Shown here: positions 1 through 5,639 of the stretch, piece after piece
How positions within the stretch are numbered: the stretch's first letter is position 1
How the letters are laid out: each line of letters opens with the position of its first letter
Source of the DNA: Gammaproteobacteria bacterium
Lineage (GTDB): Bacteria; Pseudomonadota; Gammaproteobacteria; GRL18
Assembly (NCBI GenBank): GCA_030632625.1
Contig: DAOVUK010000204.1
Location: 1-6,299 of the forward strand
DNA length: 6,299 nt
Reading direction: 5' to 3'
Position numbers and translations under genes: made by a program
The notes under the pieces: generated by a model
The model's input: only the letters and a program-made list of their open reading frames with translations
What the model was told of the DNA's origin: nothing
The model's database searches: none

Positions 1-86
1 ATCGGCAACCACACCTAAAATTTTGCACCAGCTGGGCATTGATGAAACGATCTGGCTGGAAACCGTGACCAGTTATCAATCAAAGA
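1..86 (+). pseudogene. 3' fragment of a RAYT-like (IS200/Y1 family) transposase, + strand
   Basis: Read on the + strand from base 2, this gives TTPKILHQLGIDETIWLETV and then loses similarity. It matches the C-terminal third of the transposase at 2217-3173 (there DTPKILHKLGLDEQIWIETV), so it is a piece of the same family, distinct in sequence. The reading frame closes at a TAA at 104-106 soon after homology ends. The 5' part, if present, lies left of the window. The next fragment (from about 97) is on the opposite strand and carries a different, upstream part of the protein, so the two meet tail to tail at a rearrangement junction. Between them lies ACCCATCTATTG (88-99), identical to an arm of the palindrome at 3163-3209. 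Not expected to be functional. Confidence 0.75.
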
Positions 87-96
87 TACCCATCTA

Positions 97-545
97 TTGC
101 CAATAAATTCAGACAGTTTGACTACCGTCTGAACGGGTTGCTGCTCAATGGTTGCAATACGTTGCTGGGCAGAGGTAAATTTCGAATCTGGCAGTGAATC
201 ACATAACCCGGATCTGACTGGATTTAAGTCAACATAGGCCATACAGGCCAGTACGGCTTGCTCATTCAGTAGCGCCTGACTTTTAAAACGCCCCTTATTC
301 ACAGGGATGTGATGTATGTTGGTTTTGCAGGACGCAAAAACCAGCACCAGAATCTGCCGGTGCATTTATCTTCCGCATTTGCCTACCGGGCTATGGGCTC
401 ATTTAAACAGCGCATAAACCAGCTTAAATCGGACAGGCGTTCCGGCCATTGCTCTATTACCTGCTGCGCCTGTCGTTGCTGGACCGGTGTATCACATTGC
501 CCACTTTGATATTGCTCAATTAGTACAGGCAGTGAAAACTGTCGG
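97..545 (-). pseudogene. Degenerate RAYT-like transposase, internal fragment (copy 1)
   Basis: The - strand encodes, in pieces, FSLPVLIEQYQSGQCD, then ERLSDLSWFMRCLNEPIAR, then AEDKCTGRFW, then GRFKSQALLNEQAVLACMAY and VDLNPVRSGLCDSL. These align in order with the transposase at 2217-3173. The fragment lacks the N-terminal domain with the HUH motif and the C-terminal third. Two further lesions are visible: an in-frame TAG (complement of 383-385) where the other copy has a lysine codon, and an insertion of about 50 bp (297-346) between FW and GRFKS that also shifts the frame. The family's Trp codon TGG is intact here at the site where copy 2 has TGA. Upstream homology fades at about 540-548, next to the palindrome at 552-593. 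The family processes REP-like hairpins by HUH/Tyr chemistry; this copy cannot. Confidence 0.85.
297..346. mobile_element. ~50 bp insertion with two small hairpins inside copy 1
   Basis: Aligning copy 1 with copy 2 places about 50 extra bases between the FW and GRFKS codons. The insert contains two adjacent inverted repeats: TCACA-ggga-TGTGA (299-312) and TGGTTTTGC-aggac-GCAAAAACCA (320-343, one bulged A). Paired short hairpins in a small insert resemble a REP/BIME or miniature element, but no clear target duplication is seen apart from a possible short CCAG repeat at its right edge. The boundaries are good to a few bases. The alternative is an ordinary small rearrangement. Confidence 0.45.
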
Positions 546-551
546 ATCTTA

Positions 552-593
552 TGGACACCCATTTATTAAAACTGCGGAATTAATGGGTGTCCA
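552..593. repeat. Palindrome 1 with TGGGTGTCC arms (REP-like)
   Basis: TGGACACCCATT (552-563) pairs perfectly with AATGGGTGTCCA (582-593). After one mismatch, ATT/AAT extends the stem, leaving a loop of about 10 nt (568-577). The 12-bp uninterrupted stem is the strongest in the window. It sits directly beside the point where transposase copy 1 loses homology and about 60 bp past the stop codon of the HipA-family gene. The same arm sequence recurs at 3163-3209 and 4757-4798. No U-run follows on either strand, so an intrinsic terminator is not the obvious reading. Confidence 0.85.
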
Positions 594-623
594 GGTTCAC
601 ATTCACAGATGTCCATGTTCACA
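588..623. repeat. Direct repeat TGTCCA-N-GTTCACA, 22-bp period
   Basis: TGTCCAGGTTCACA (588-601) and TGTCCATGTTCACA (610-623) differ at one of 14 positions and begin 22 bp apart. The first copy starts inside the right arm of the palindrome at 552-593, so the palindrome and the direct repeat overlap. This could be a head structure of a REP-like unit or a protein-binding array; nothing in the sequence decides between them. Confidence 0.5.
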
Positions 624-654
624 ACCTCATCACAGAATTACCATCATTAAGCCT

Positions 655-1968
655 TTATTGTTTGAGTTGATCAAGAGGGTTTCCATTACTCAAAAAAGCC
701 TTAAAGTCTTCTGAAACTCTATCGTCATTTGCGACTCTATCCCAAAAATCCCTTGCCATGCTAATGATACTCTGCCGCATTGTCTCACTTAAAGCTGTCA
801 GGTCTGGAGGAGTGAAGTCATAAGGCAAAACTTCCCCTCCCTTCGGAGCAAAGCCCATGGAACACATATCATATATCGGTAATAACCTAAATTCATTTCC
901 TTCTATTGCCAAACTTAAATTACCTAAATGCATGTCTGTATTATTAATAAGACGACCAAATCCCCAGAGAAATGTTCCATCAAAAACATGCTGTCCATTC
1001 ACCAGGCTTTTTTGAGACAAAGCTTGCAATACTTGTGGCCAATCACTTCCTAACCCAATAAATTCTGCATCGACTGATTGAAGCGAAATCATGGACATAC
1101 GCCCATACTCACCCGATCTATCAAACCTTTGCGATTCTAAAAAAAGTCTATCATCAGCTTCAATTAGCCTGGTTTCTGCTGCAGGAAAATCTTGCGCATG
1201 TATTGCTTCAGTAGCATAAAACTCAGTAATTAATATGTCTCTCCATCTCCGTGCAACATCACTGTCACCTTTTGGAGAAAACTTCACAATAACATGTGCC
1301 GAACGTTCCGCACTAAATGCTGTAAATTTAGGTTGTTCACCACCAGCTGATGAACCCGGAACTTCACCACTAATCACCCTGTCTGCAAGAACAGGATAAT
1401 CATCTGAGTTAACTGCAACAGGCTTACGTCTAACACGCAAATGTGCTTGTTGACCAAACTTAAAGTTCCCGGGCAAATCATCACCATTAGATATTAAATA
1501 TCGACCAATATGATCTACGTTCCAATATCTTGGGTCAGTTGGAAAGTCATCAGACTGAGCAGCTATTTCAGCAGCAATCTGCCGACCAATAAATCCTTGT
1601 GGTGCAAGGTCACTTAAAAAATATGGTAAATCATCATATAAACCATCACCCTGTTCACCTAGCAAAACACCAGGCATACCTGTAAATTGTTCAACAAAGA
1701 AACCACCATGAGCCAAAGGTCTCAAGTTTGCCACAATTGTATTGTTACCATATGTATCAATCATATACAGTGGAAGCTTATCATCAGCCCCAAAAGCATT
1801 GGTGGTTAAGACATAGTTAGGAGGTCTTCTGTTCTGTAACCTGATTACACAGTCCCCCATACGACTCAATTGGCGAGACACAGTTGTTTGACCTAATCCA
1901 GTTACAATTTGTATTTCTTTTGAGGTCGCTGGCCCCCGCTCCAAATATTCACGTATAGATAATGCCAT
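655..1968 (-). CDS. yjjJ: HipA-family serine/threonine kinase toxin, YjjJ type
   Basis: A 437-residue protein close in length and layout to Escherichia coli YjjJ (HipH), a HipA-like kinase carrying its own N-terminal DNA-binding domain. Residues ~5-55 look like a winged helix-turn-helix (TSKEIQIVTGLGQTTVSRQL). GSSAGGEQPKF (205-215) matches the HipA glycine-rich loop, whose serine is autophosphorylated in HipA. VIVKF (K229) is the likely ATP-binding lysine. NNTDMHLGN (342-350) is the catalytic loop with D345 and N350, and PIYDM (D367) supplies the metal-binding aspartate. All core kinase residues are present, so it looks active. The start is the ATG at 1968, because GGAAAG lies 6 nt upstream and MALSIREYLERG fits the family start; an in-frame ATG 18 codons upstream lacks this support. 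No separate hipB-like gene adjoins it, consistent with YjjJ, which is usually solitary. HipA itself phosphorylates GltX; the target here is unknown. Confidence 0.93.
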   Translation of the reverse strand: MALSIREYLERGPATSKEIQIVTGLGQTTVSRQLSRMGDCVIRLQNRRPPNYVLTTNAFGADDKLPLYMIDTYGNNTIVANLRPLAHGGFFVEQFTGMPGVLLGEQGDGLYDDLPYFLSDLAPQGFIGRQIAAEIAAQSDDFPTDPRYWNVDHIGRYLISNGDDLPGNFKFGQQAHLRVRRKPVAVNSDDYPVLADRVISGEVPGSSAGGEQPKFTAFSAERSAHVIVKFSPKGDSDVARRWRDILITEFYATEAIHAQDFPAAETRLIEADDRLFLESQRFDRSGEYGRMSMISLQSVDAEFIGLGSDWPQVLQALSQKSLVNGQHVFDGTFLWGFGRLINNTDMHLGNLSLAIEGNEFRLLPIYDMCSMGFAPKGGEVLPYDFTPPDLTALSETMRQSIISMARDFWDRVANDDRVSEDFKAFLSNGNPLDQLKQ

Positions 1969-2081
1969 CAAATACTTTCCAAGTGTTAGATAAATACATA
2001 GATACAAAAATAACAATACCATATTTTACTATTTATTAACAAGAAGTTATAAGTTTATTAACAATTTATCGCATAGATACA
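1969..2081 (-). promoter_or_regulatory. AT-rich upstream region of the HipA-family gene with paired direct repeats
   Basis: Two direct repeats occur upstream of the start. TTTATTAACAA is at 2032-2042 and 2054-2064, with starts 22 bp apart, roughly two helical turns. CATAGATACA is at 1997-2006 and 2072-2081. On the - strand TAAAAT (complement of 2023-2028) is a fair -10 match with only a weak -35 candidate (TTATAA, complement of 2047-2052). The kinase has an N-terminal winged helix, so autoregulation at these repeats is reasonable but inferred. The rest of this gene-free stretch, up to 2216, holds only a small TACAGA-aaa-TCTGTA dyad (2175-2189) and nothing else I can support. Confidence 0.35.
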
Positions 2082-2216
2082 TGCATAGAATGTTTTTAAT
2101 AAAAACAAAAATCGTGTTGTACAGATGAACAGAAGTAAGAAACAAATAAGCTGATTTATGGGCAAGAGAGGATCTACAGAAAATCTGTATCGAATATTGT
2201 CGTATTAATATATTGA

Positions 2217-3173
2217 TTAAATACTTATAAGATTGGGTGGCTTAGTGTGAAACAGTTTTCGGCAAAGATGTATACCTCGTAACCACTTCTTTTTTTGCTT
2301 TTTGCATAAGAGTTTTAATTTATCTTCCGGCCCGACAAATGAATGAAACGCTGTTGAAAAACTGTCTACCGTTTCAATCCAGATTTGTTCATCCAGTCCC
2401 AGTTTGTGTAAGATTTTGGGTGTATCGGCCTTAATAAAGCCACGTTTATCGATTCGAACACTTCGACCTGTCCAGTCAGTCAACTCCAGGTAATCCTTTA
2501 ATGAAAATGGAATACCTGTTTTTGATTGTGAGCCTGAAATAAAAGGGAAAAGTGGAATGCTTATTTTAGGTGCTTGCTGTGAGACTTGCTCAATTCGTTG
2601 TTTAACTGAAGTATAATCAGATGCTTCCAGGGTATCACAGATATCAGCCCGGATAGGGTTGAGGTCAACATAAGTCATACAGGCAATGAGAGCCTGTTCA
2701 TTTAAAAGCGCCTGACTTTTAAAGCGGCCTTCCCAGAAACGGCCTGTACACTTATCTTCTTCATTGGCTTTACGGGCAATGGGCTCATTCAGGCAACGCA
2801 TAAATCAGCTGATATCGGTTAAGCGTTCCCGAAATAAATCAATGGTTTCCCGGACTTTGTCCTGCTCTGCATCAGAAACACATTGCCCCGTCTCATAGCG
2901 CTCAACCAGTACAGGTAGAGTAAATAAACATCCCCAGCGTTTTATGACCTCTTGCTCAGTCCAGTTTCTGGATTGTTCGACATTGATAAATAAAACGGTA
3001 TGCATATGGTTGCTCATCAGGCTGTAGGCACAGACATCAATGGCAAAGGTCTTTGCCAGCAGAGCCAGTCGTTCTGCAATCCATTGTTTTCGGTGGCTAT
3101 AATCTTTGCCAGTGAGACTATCAATGCCGCATAAGAAAGTGCGTCTGACACAGTAATTAGGAGACACCCACAT
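2217..3173 (-). pseudogene. RAYT-like (IS200/Y1) transposase split by an in-frame TGA (copy 2)
   Basis: Two same-frame reading segments form one transposase of about 320 residues. The upstream part holds CVRRTFLCG, the HUH motif in MSNHMHTVLF, and ERLTDIS; the downstream part resumes FMRCLNEPIARKANEEDKCT, GRFWEGRFKSQALLNEQA, TYVDLNPIRADICDTL and the C-terminal KKWLRGIHLCRKLF. They are separated by a single TGA (complement of 2805-2807) at the site where copy 1 has TGG (Trp, DLSWFMRC), so a point nonsense change is the simplest cause. Relatives I recall begin with a longer N-terminus around YYHCVSRCVRR. Here the first family-like residues (CVRR) follow MWVSPNY, of which WVS is encoded by the arm of the palindrome at 3163-3209, so the 5' end also looks truncated. 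The only ATG near that end is at 3173. The protein would act on REP-like hairpin DNA; this copy is probably dead unless TGA is read through. Confidence 0.88.
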
Positions 3174-3209
3174 ATTGGAGTGGGTAATTAATTCCAATAG
3201 ATGGGTGTC
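3163..3209. repeat. Palindrome 2 with TGGGTGTC arms (REP-like)
   Basis: GACACCCA (3163-3170) pairs with TGGGTGTC (3202-3209). After two mismatches, TATTGGA (3173-3179) pairs with TCCAATA (3193-3199), giving 15 pairs around a 13-nt loop. The left arm overlaps the extreme 5' end of transposase copy 2 and encodes its WVS residues. The right arm lies about 45 bp past the stop codon of the KamA-family gene. Its arm sequence ACCCATCTATTG (complement of 3195-3206) recurs exactly at 88-99. Confidence 0.85.
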
Positions 3210-3253
3210 CTGTAATTATTCTGTAATTTTTAACCCATTTCCAATCGCCACCT

Positions 3254-4597
3254 TTATTCTTCAAAAAAGAACTTCTCTTTTCCAAACGCTGGCTTCAGAT
3301 CATGCAACCAGGTTGCATTTTTGTCAAACTTGGCAAAGAAAGGTCTTTGCACCCAGTCAGGATTACGACCCTGAATAAAGCGGCAGACAAATACTTTTTC
3401 ACCAGCTATTTCTGTAATCCCCTGGATTTCTACTTTACCCGGTGTAGCTGACATGGATGGACCTCGCACAGTACGGGACAGACCTGAAACCTGTTTGATT
3501 GCTTCATGATAAATTTCCCAAGCGCGAGCCAATGGCACTTCAAAATAGTGCTTAGCACCAGTGTCTCGCTCAATAAACATATAGTAGGGAATGATACCCA
3601 GGCGTGTTTGTATGCGCCACATTTTGCCCCAAACATCCGGGTTATCATTAATGTTTTTAATTAATGGGGACTGACTACGCAGTACAGCACCTGTAGCTCG
3701 CAGACGATGAATGGCTTCCACTGCCATAGGGGTTTCCATCTCACGCCAGTGATTAAAGTGGGTCATTATGGCCACGTGTTTGCCAGCTTTTACCAGTTTC
3801 GTGAACAGCTCCAGCAGTTCATCGGCATCTTCATCACTAACAAATCGTTGTGGCCAGAATGAAATGGCCTTGGTGCCGATGCGAATATTCTGGATATGCT
3901 CGAAATCTTTTTCCAGCAAAGGCTCAAGATAATTTTTCAGATATTTGGTCTTCATCACCATGGGATCACCACCAGTCATCAACAGATCGGAAACATCCTT
4001 ATGCCTTCTCAAATACTGATGTAATTGGCTGGTCTCTTTACTTGAGATACGTAACTCTTTATCACCAATAAACTGAGCCCAACGGAAACAGAAAGTGCAA
4101 TAACTGTGGCAGGTTTGTCCCTGACTGGGAAAAAACAGAACCGTTTCCCGATATTTATGCTGTATTCCGGGCAGTTTTTCATTGTTTAACATAGGGACAT
4201 TGAGATTATTCTGTCCGGCAGGATGAGGATTTAGTTTGTCACGTATAGTTTTAACAAGCTGCTTTATCTCTGTATTACTAGCACCAGACTTCACTAAGGC
4301 AGCCATATGATCGAAGTCTGATTTTTCAAGCATGCCAGACTGTGGGAAAGTCAGTTGAAATATGGGATCTTCCGGGATATTGGTCCAATCAATCAATTCA
4401 TCGATGACGTATTGGTTGACCCGAAACGGTAATACTTTGGCCACCACATGCATAGCGAAGCGTTGTTCTTCTGGCAGGCGTTGTATTTGTGCAATCTGAT
4501 CCAGATGGCGTTCAGTATAGACCTTGAAGCGATGAGTTTCACTGAATAGATCAACATATTCTTCCCGCCTGCGATGGAATTGTAAGATCTTGCTCAT
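3254..4597 (-). CDS. KamA-family radical SAM protein (lysine 2,3-aminomutase-like)
   Basis: A 447-residue apparently intact protein. CHSYCTFC (C163, C167, C170) is the CxxxCxxC motif that binds the [4Fe-4S] cluster and S-adenosylmethionine, and TGGDP (208-212) is the usual SAM-binding segment. RSQSPLIKNINDNPD (307-321) and PYYMFIERDTGAKHYF (337-352) match the lysine aminomutase core. K388 in TPGKVEI is the likely PLP lysine. D345 matches one of the two aspartates that hold the substrate side chain in the clostridial enzyme (Asp293). The second (Asp330, in VDAPGGGGK) has no clear counterpart in VRGPSMSATPGK, and the C-terminal zinc cysteines are absent (the only other Cys is C405). The fold and 5'-deoxyadenosyl radical chemistry are well supported; the substrate is uncertain. 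No acetyltransferase partner (ablB) is adjacent. The start at ATG 4597 has AGAGAA about 9 nt upstream; no other start competes strongly. Confidence 0.92.
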   Translation of the reverse strand: MSKILQFHRRREEYVDLFSETHRFKVYTERHLDQIAQIQRLPEEQRFAMHVVAKVLPFRVNQYVIDELIDWTNIPEDPIFQLTFPQSGMLEKSDFDHMAALVKSGASNTEIKQLVKTIRDKLNPHPAGQNNLNVPMLNNEKLPGIQHKYRETVLFFPSQGQTCHSYCTFCFRWAQFIGDKELRISSKETSQLHQYLRRHKDVSDLLMTGGDPMVMKTKYLKNYLEPLLEKDFEHIQNIRIGTKAISFWPQRFVSDEDADELLELFTKLVKAGKHVAIMTHFNHWREMETPMAVEAIHRLRATGAVLRSQSPLIKNINDNPDVWGKMWRIQTRLGIIPYYMFIERDTGAKHYFEVPLARAWEIYHEAIKQVSGLSRTVRGPSMSATPGKVEIQGITEIAGEKVFVCRFIQGRNPDWVQRPFFAKFDKNATWLHDLKPAFGKEKFFFEE

Positions 4598-4632
4598 ATG
4601 TGTTGTTCTCTGATTGTGAAATTGACGGTGAT

Positions 4633-4654
4633 AGTAACTTAAGTCGTAGTTACT
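4633..4654. promoter_or_regulatory. 7-bp dyad upstream of the KamA-family gene, candidate operator
   Basis: AGTAACT (4633-4639) and AGTTACT (4648-4654) form a perfect inverted repeat around an 8-bp spacer, 22 bp in all and 36 bp upstream of the start codon. TACTAT on the - strand (complement of 4631-4636), a modest -10 match, overlaps the left arm, so a dimer bound here would block a promoter for the radical SAM gene. No good -35 hexamer was found. The role is inferred from position and symmetry only. Confidence 0.4.
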
Positions 4655-4756
4655 CAGTTAACCTGATTATTTGATATGGCTTACACTATGTTTAGCTTAA
4701 ATAAATAGGGGTGGCTTTATATTGGCAGATTGAAAAGTCAAAGATTTTAACAATTT

Positions 4757-4798
4757 CAATGGGTTTGGTCAATTAGCGAAATTAAAGGACACCCATTG
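4757..4798. repeat. Palindrome 3, solo and degenerate, with ACCCATTG arm
   Basis: CAATGGGT (4757-4764) pairs with ACCCATTG (4791-4798) over a 26-nt loop. The right side carries the full GGACACCCATT motif (4787-4797) shared with the palindrome at 552-593; the left arm has decayed beyond the 8 pairs. No transposase sequence adjoins it, so it stands as a solo member between the KamA-family gene and the toxin-antitoxin block. Confidence 0.6.
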
Positions 4799-4853
4799 CG
4801 GCCTGAGATAAGAATTCGCCAGCCACAGCCCTGGCCCCATGGCAAAAAGCGGT
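4798..4853. other. GC-rich patch in the non-coding stretch beside palindrome 3
   Basis: This short block (GCGGCCTGAG through CAAAAAGCGG) is clearly richer in G+C than the AT-rich sequence on both sides. It contains GCCAG (4818-4822) and CTGGC (4831-4835) around an 8-nt loop. On the - strand, from the ATG at 4840, a frame runs 23 codons (beginning MGPGLWLANSYLRPQW) before TGA. Its tail is the palindrome arm itself, so I do not call it a gene. It may be part of the repeat unit. The rest of 4598-4968 shows nothing else I can support beyond the dyad, palindrome 3 and the palindromes at 4953-4964. Confidence 0.4.
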
Positions 4854-4952
4854 AATTATAAATCTCCGATTCAACTCCTATAAAAAGGTAATTAACTATT
4901 ATCCTAAAAAAATTATCCACCCACCAATATCATTGAAAAAAAACATTAGTAG

Positions 4953-4964
4953 TTGTACAATTGT
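4953..4964. promoter_or_regulatory. Overlapping palindromes at the toxin start, candidate TA operator
   Basis: TTGTACAA (4953-4960) and ACAATTGT (4957-4964) are both perfect 8-bp palindromes sharing four bases. They end 5 bp before the GTG start of the PIN toxin. Phd/YefM antitoxins repress their own operons at short palindromes near the start, so this is a reasonable candidate operator. The site is short, the DNA is AT-rich and no clean promoter is visible, so confidence is modest. Confidence 0.35.
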
Positions 4965-4968
4965 CTGT

Positions 4969-5358
4969 GTGAACATTATAGCAGATACAAATATTTTCTT
5001 AGCAGTAGCCTTAGATGAGCCAGAAAAAGAGCACATTATTCAGAATACATCTGGAATTGATCTTATTTCGCCAGAAATATTGCCTTATGAAATTGGTAAT
5101 GCATTGTCAGCTATGGTTAAAAGAAAACAACTCAAACCAGAAGAGGCATTACAAGCAGAACAAAAAACCCGTATCATTCCCGTTCGGCTTGTTGCAATTG
5201 ATGTTCAAAAATCACTTAAATTGGCAATTAAGTTTAATATTTATGCCTACGATGCCTATTTTTTGCATTGTGCAAAATCACTGAAATATCCCCTGCTCAC
5301 TTTTGATAAACGCATGAAGCAGGTTGCAAATGAACTCAATATTGAGATATTGGAGTAA
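4969..5358 (+). CDS. PIN-domain ribonuclease toxin (VapC-like)
   Basis: A 129-residue PIN-domain protein, normal length for the family. From the GTG start it has ADTN with D6, PYEIGNAL with E41, YAYDAYFL with D95 and LLTFDKRM with D113, which are the acidic residues that bind the catalytic metal in PIN nucleases. VapC-type toxins cleave tRNA or rRNA; the target here is unknown. The GTG at 4969 is chosen because PIN proteins normally begin almost directly with the first beta strand (MNIIADTN). A TTG at 4933 would add 12 residues, and neither start has a good ribosome binding site. The antitoxin begins 3 bp after the stop, so the pair is one operon, with the toxin first. Confidence 0.92.
   Translation: MNIIADTNIFLAVALDEPEKEHIIQNTSGIDLISPEILPYEIGNALSAMVKRKQLKPEEALQAEQKTRIIPVRLVAIDVQKSLKLAIKFNIYAYDAYFLHCAKSLKYPLLTFDKRMKQVANELNIEILE
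5352..5355 (+). promoter_or_regulatory. Ribosome binding site of the antitoxin, inside the toxin gene
   Basis: GGAG lies in the last codons of the PIN toxin, just before its TAA (5356-5358), and 6 nt ahead of the antitoxin ATG at 5362. It is a far better site than anything in front of the toxin. Ribosomes finishing the toxin are well placed to start the antitoxin, and the antitoxin is likely made at the higher rate. Confidence 0.75.
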
Positions 5359-5361
5359 AAA

Positions 5362-5580
5362 ATGAAAGTGTTTACATACTCAGAAGCACGTCAAAATCTT
5401 TCAAAGTTATTATTACTTGCTCAAAATGAAGAGGTAGAAATTCGTAGAAAAGATGGTGCTGTTTTTTCCTTAATATCAAAAAAGAAAGAAGATAAATCGC
5501 CTTTTGATGTTCCAGGAATAAAGACCCAAGCAACAACACAAGATATTTTAGATGCTGTTAGAATTTCAAGGGCAAGATAA
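5362..5580 (+). CDS. Phd/YefM-family antitoxin
   Basis: A 72-residue protein with the typical Phd/YefM opening (MKVFTYSEARQNLSKLLLLA), followed by EVEIRRKDGAVFSLIS (24-39). This region forms the dimeric DNA-binding fold in the family. The remainder (about 45-72, SPFDVPGIKTQATTQDILDA) would be the flexible toxin-binding tail. It follows the PIN toxin with a 3-bp gap and its own ribosome binding site. It should neutralise the toxin and repress the operon. PIN toxins with Phd-type partners are known, though VapB AbrB-type or RHH-type partners are more commonly described. Confidence 0.9.
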   Translation: MKVFTYSEARQNLSKLLLLAQNEEVEIRRKDGAVFSLISKKKEDKSPFDVPGIKTQATTQDILDAVRISRAR

Positions 5581-5639
5581 CCAGCATGTGCTTTTTTCTC
5601 CACAGACATGACAGTTAAATAACACAAAAGAATATATCT

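Noticed and set aside
552..593. Intrinsic terminator for the HipA-family gene
   Set aside because: The stem is good but no T-run follows in the direction of transcription.
309..714. Two + strand open frames over the copy 1 wreckage and palindrome 1
   Set aside because: They run antisense to recognisable transposase codons and the end of the HipA-family gene, and resemble no known protein.
1969..2022. 18-residue hydrophobic N-terminal extension of the HipA-family protein (MVLLFLYLCIYLTLGKYL)
   Set aside because: It looks like a membrane segment, but it covers the ribosome binding site of the better ATG at 1968 and YjjJ proteins are cytosolic kinases.
2805..2807. TGA decoded as Trp or selenocysteine
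   Set aside because: Trp elsewhere is encoded by TGG, copy 1 has TGG at the same site, and no selenocysteine family or structure is suggested.
3430..4071. Open frames on both strands inside the KamA-family gene
   Set aside because: They are shadows of a strongly supported gene with intact motifs throughout.
4772..4840. 23-codon - strand frame beginning MGPGLWLANSYLRPQW
   Set aside because: It has no ribosome binding site and its end is the palindrome arm; it is more likely repeat sequence than a gene.
5015..5627. Extra frames overlapping the PIN toxin and antitoxin
   Set aside because: The PIN and Phd frames account for this DNA; the alternatives show no family features.
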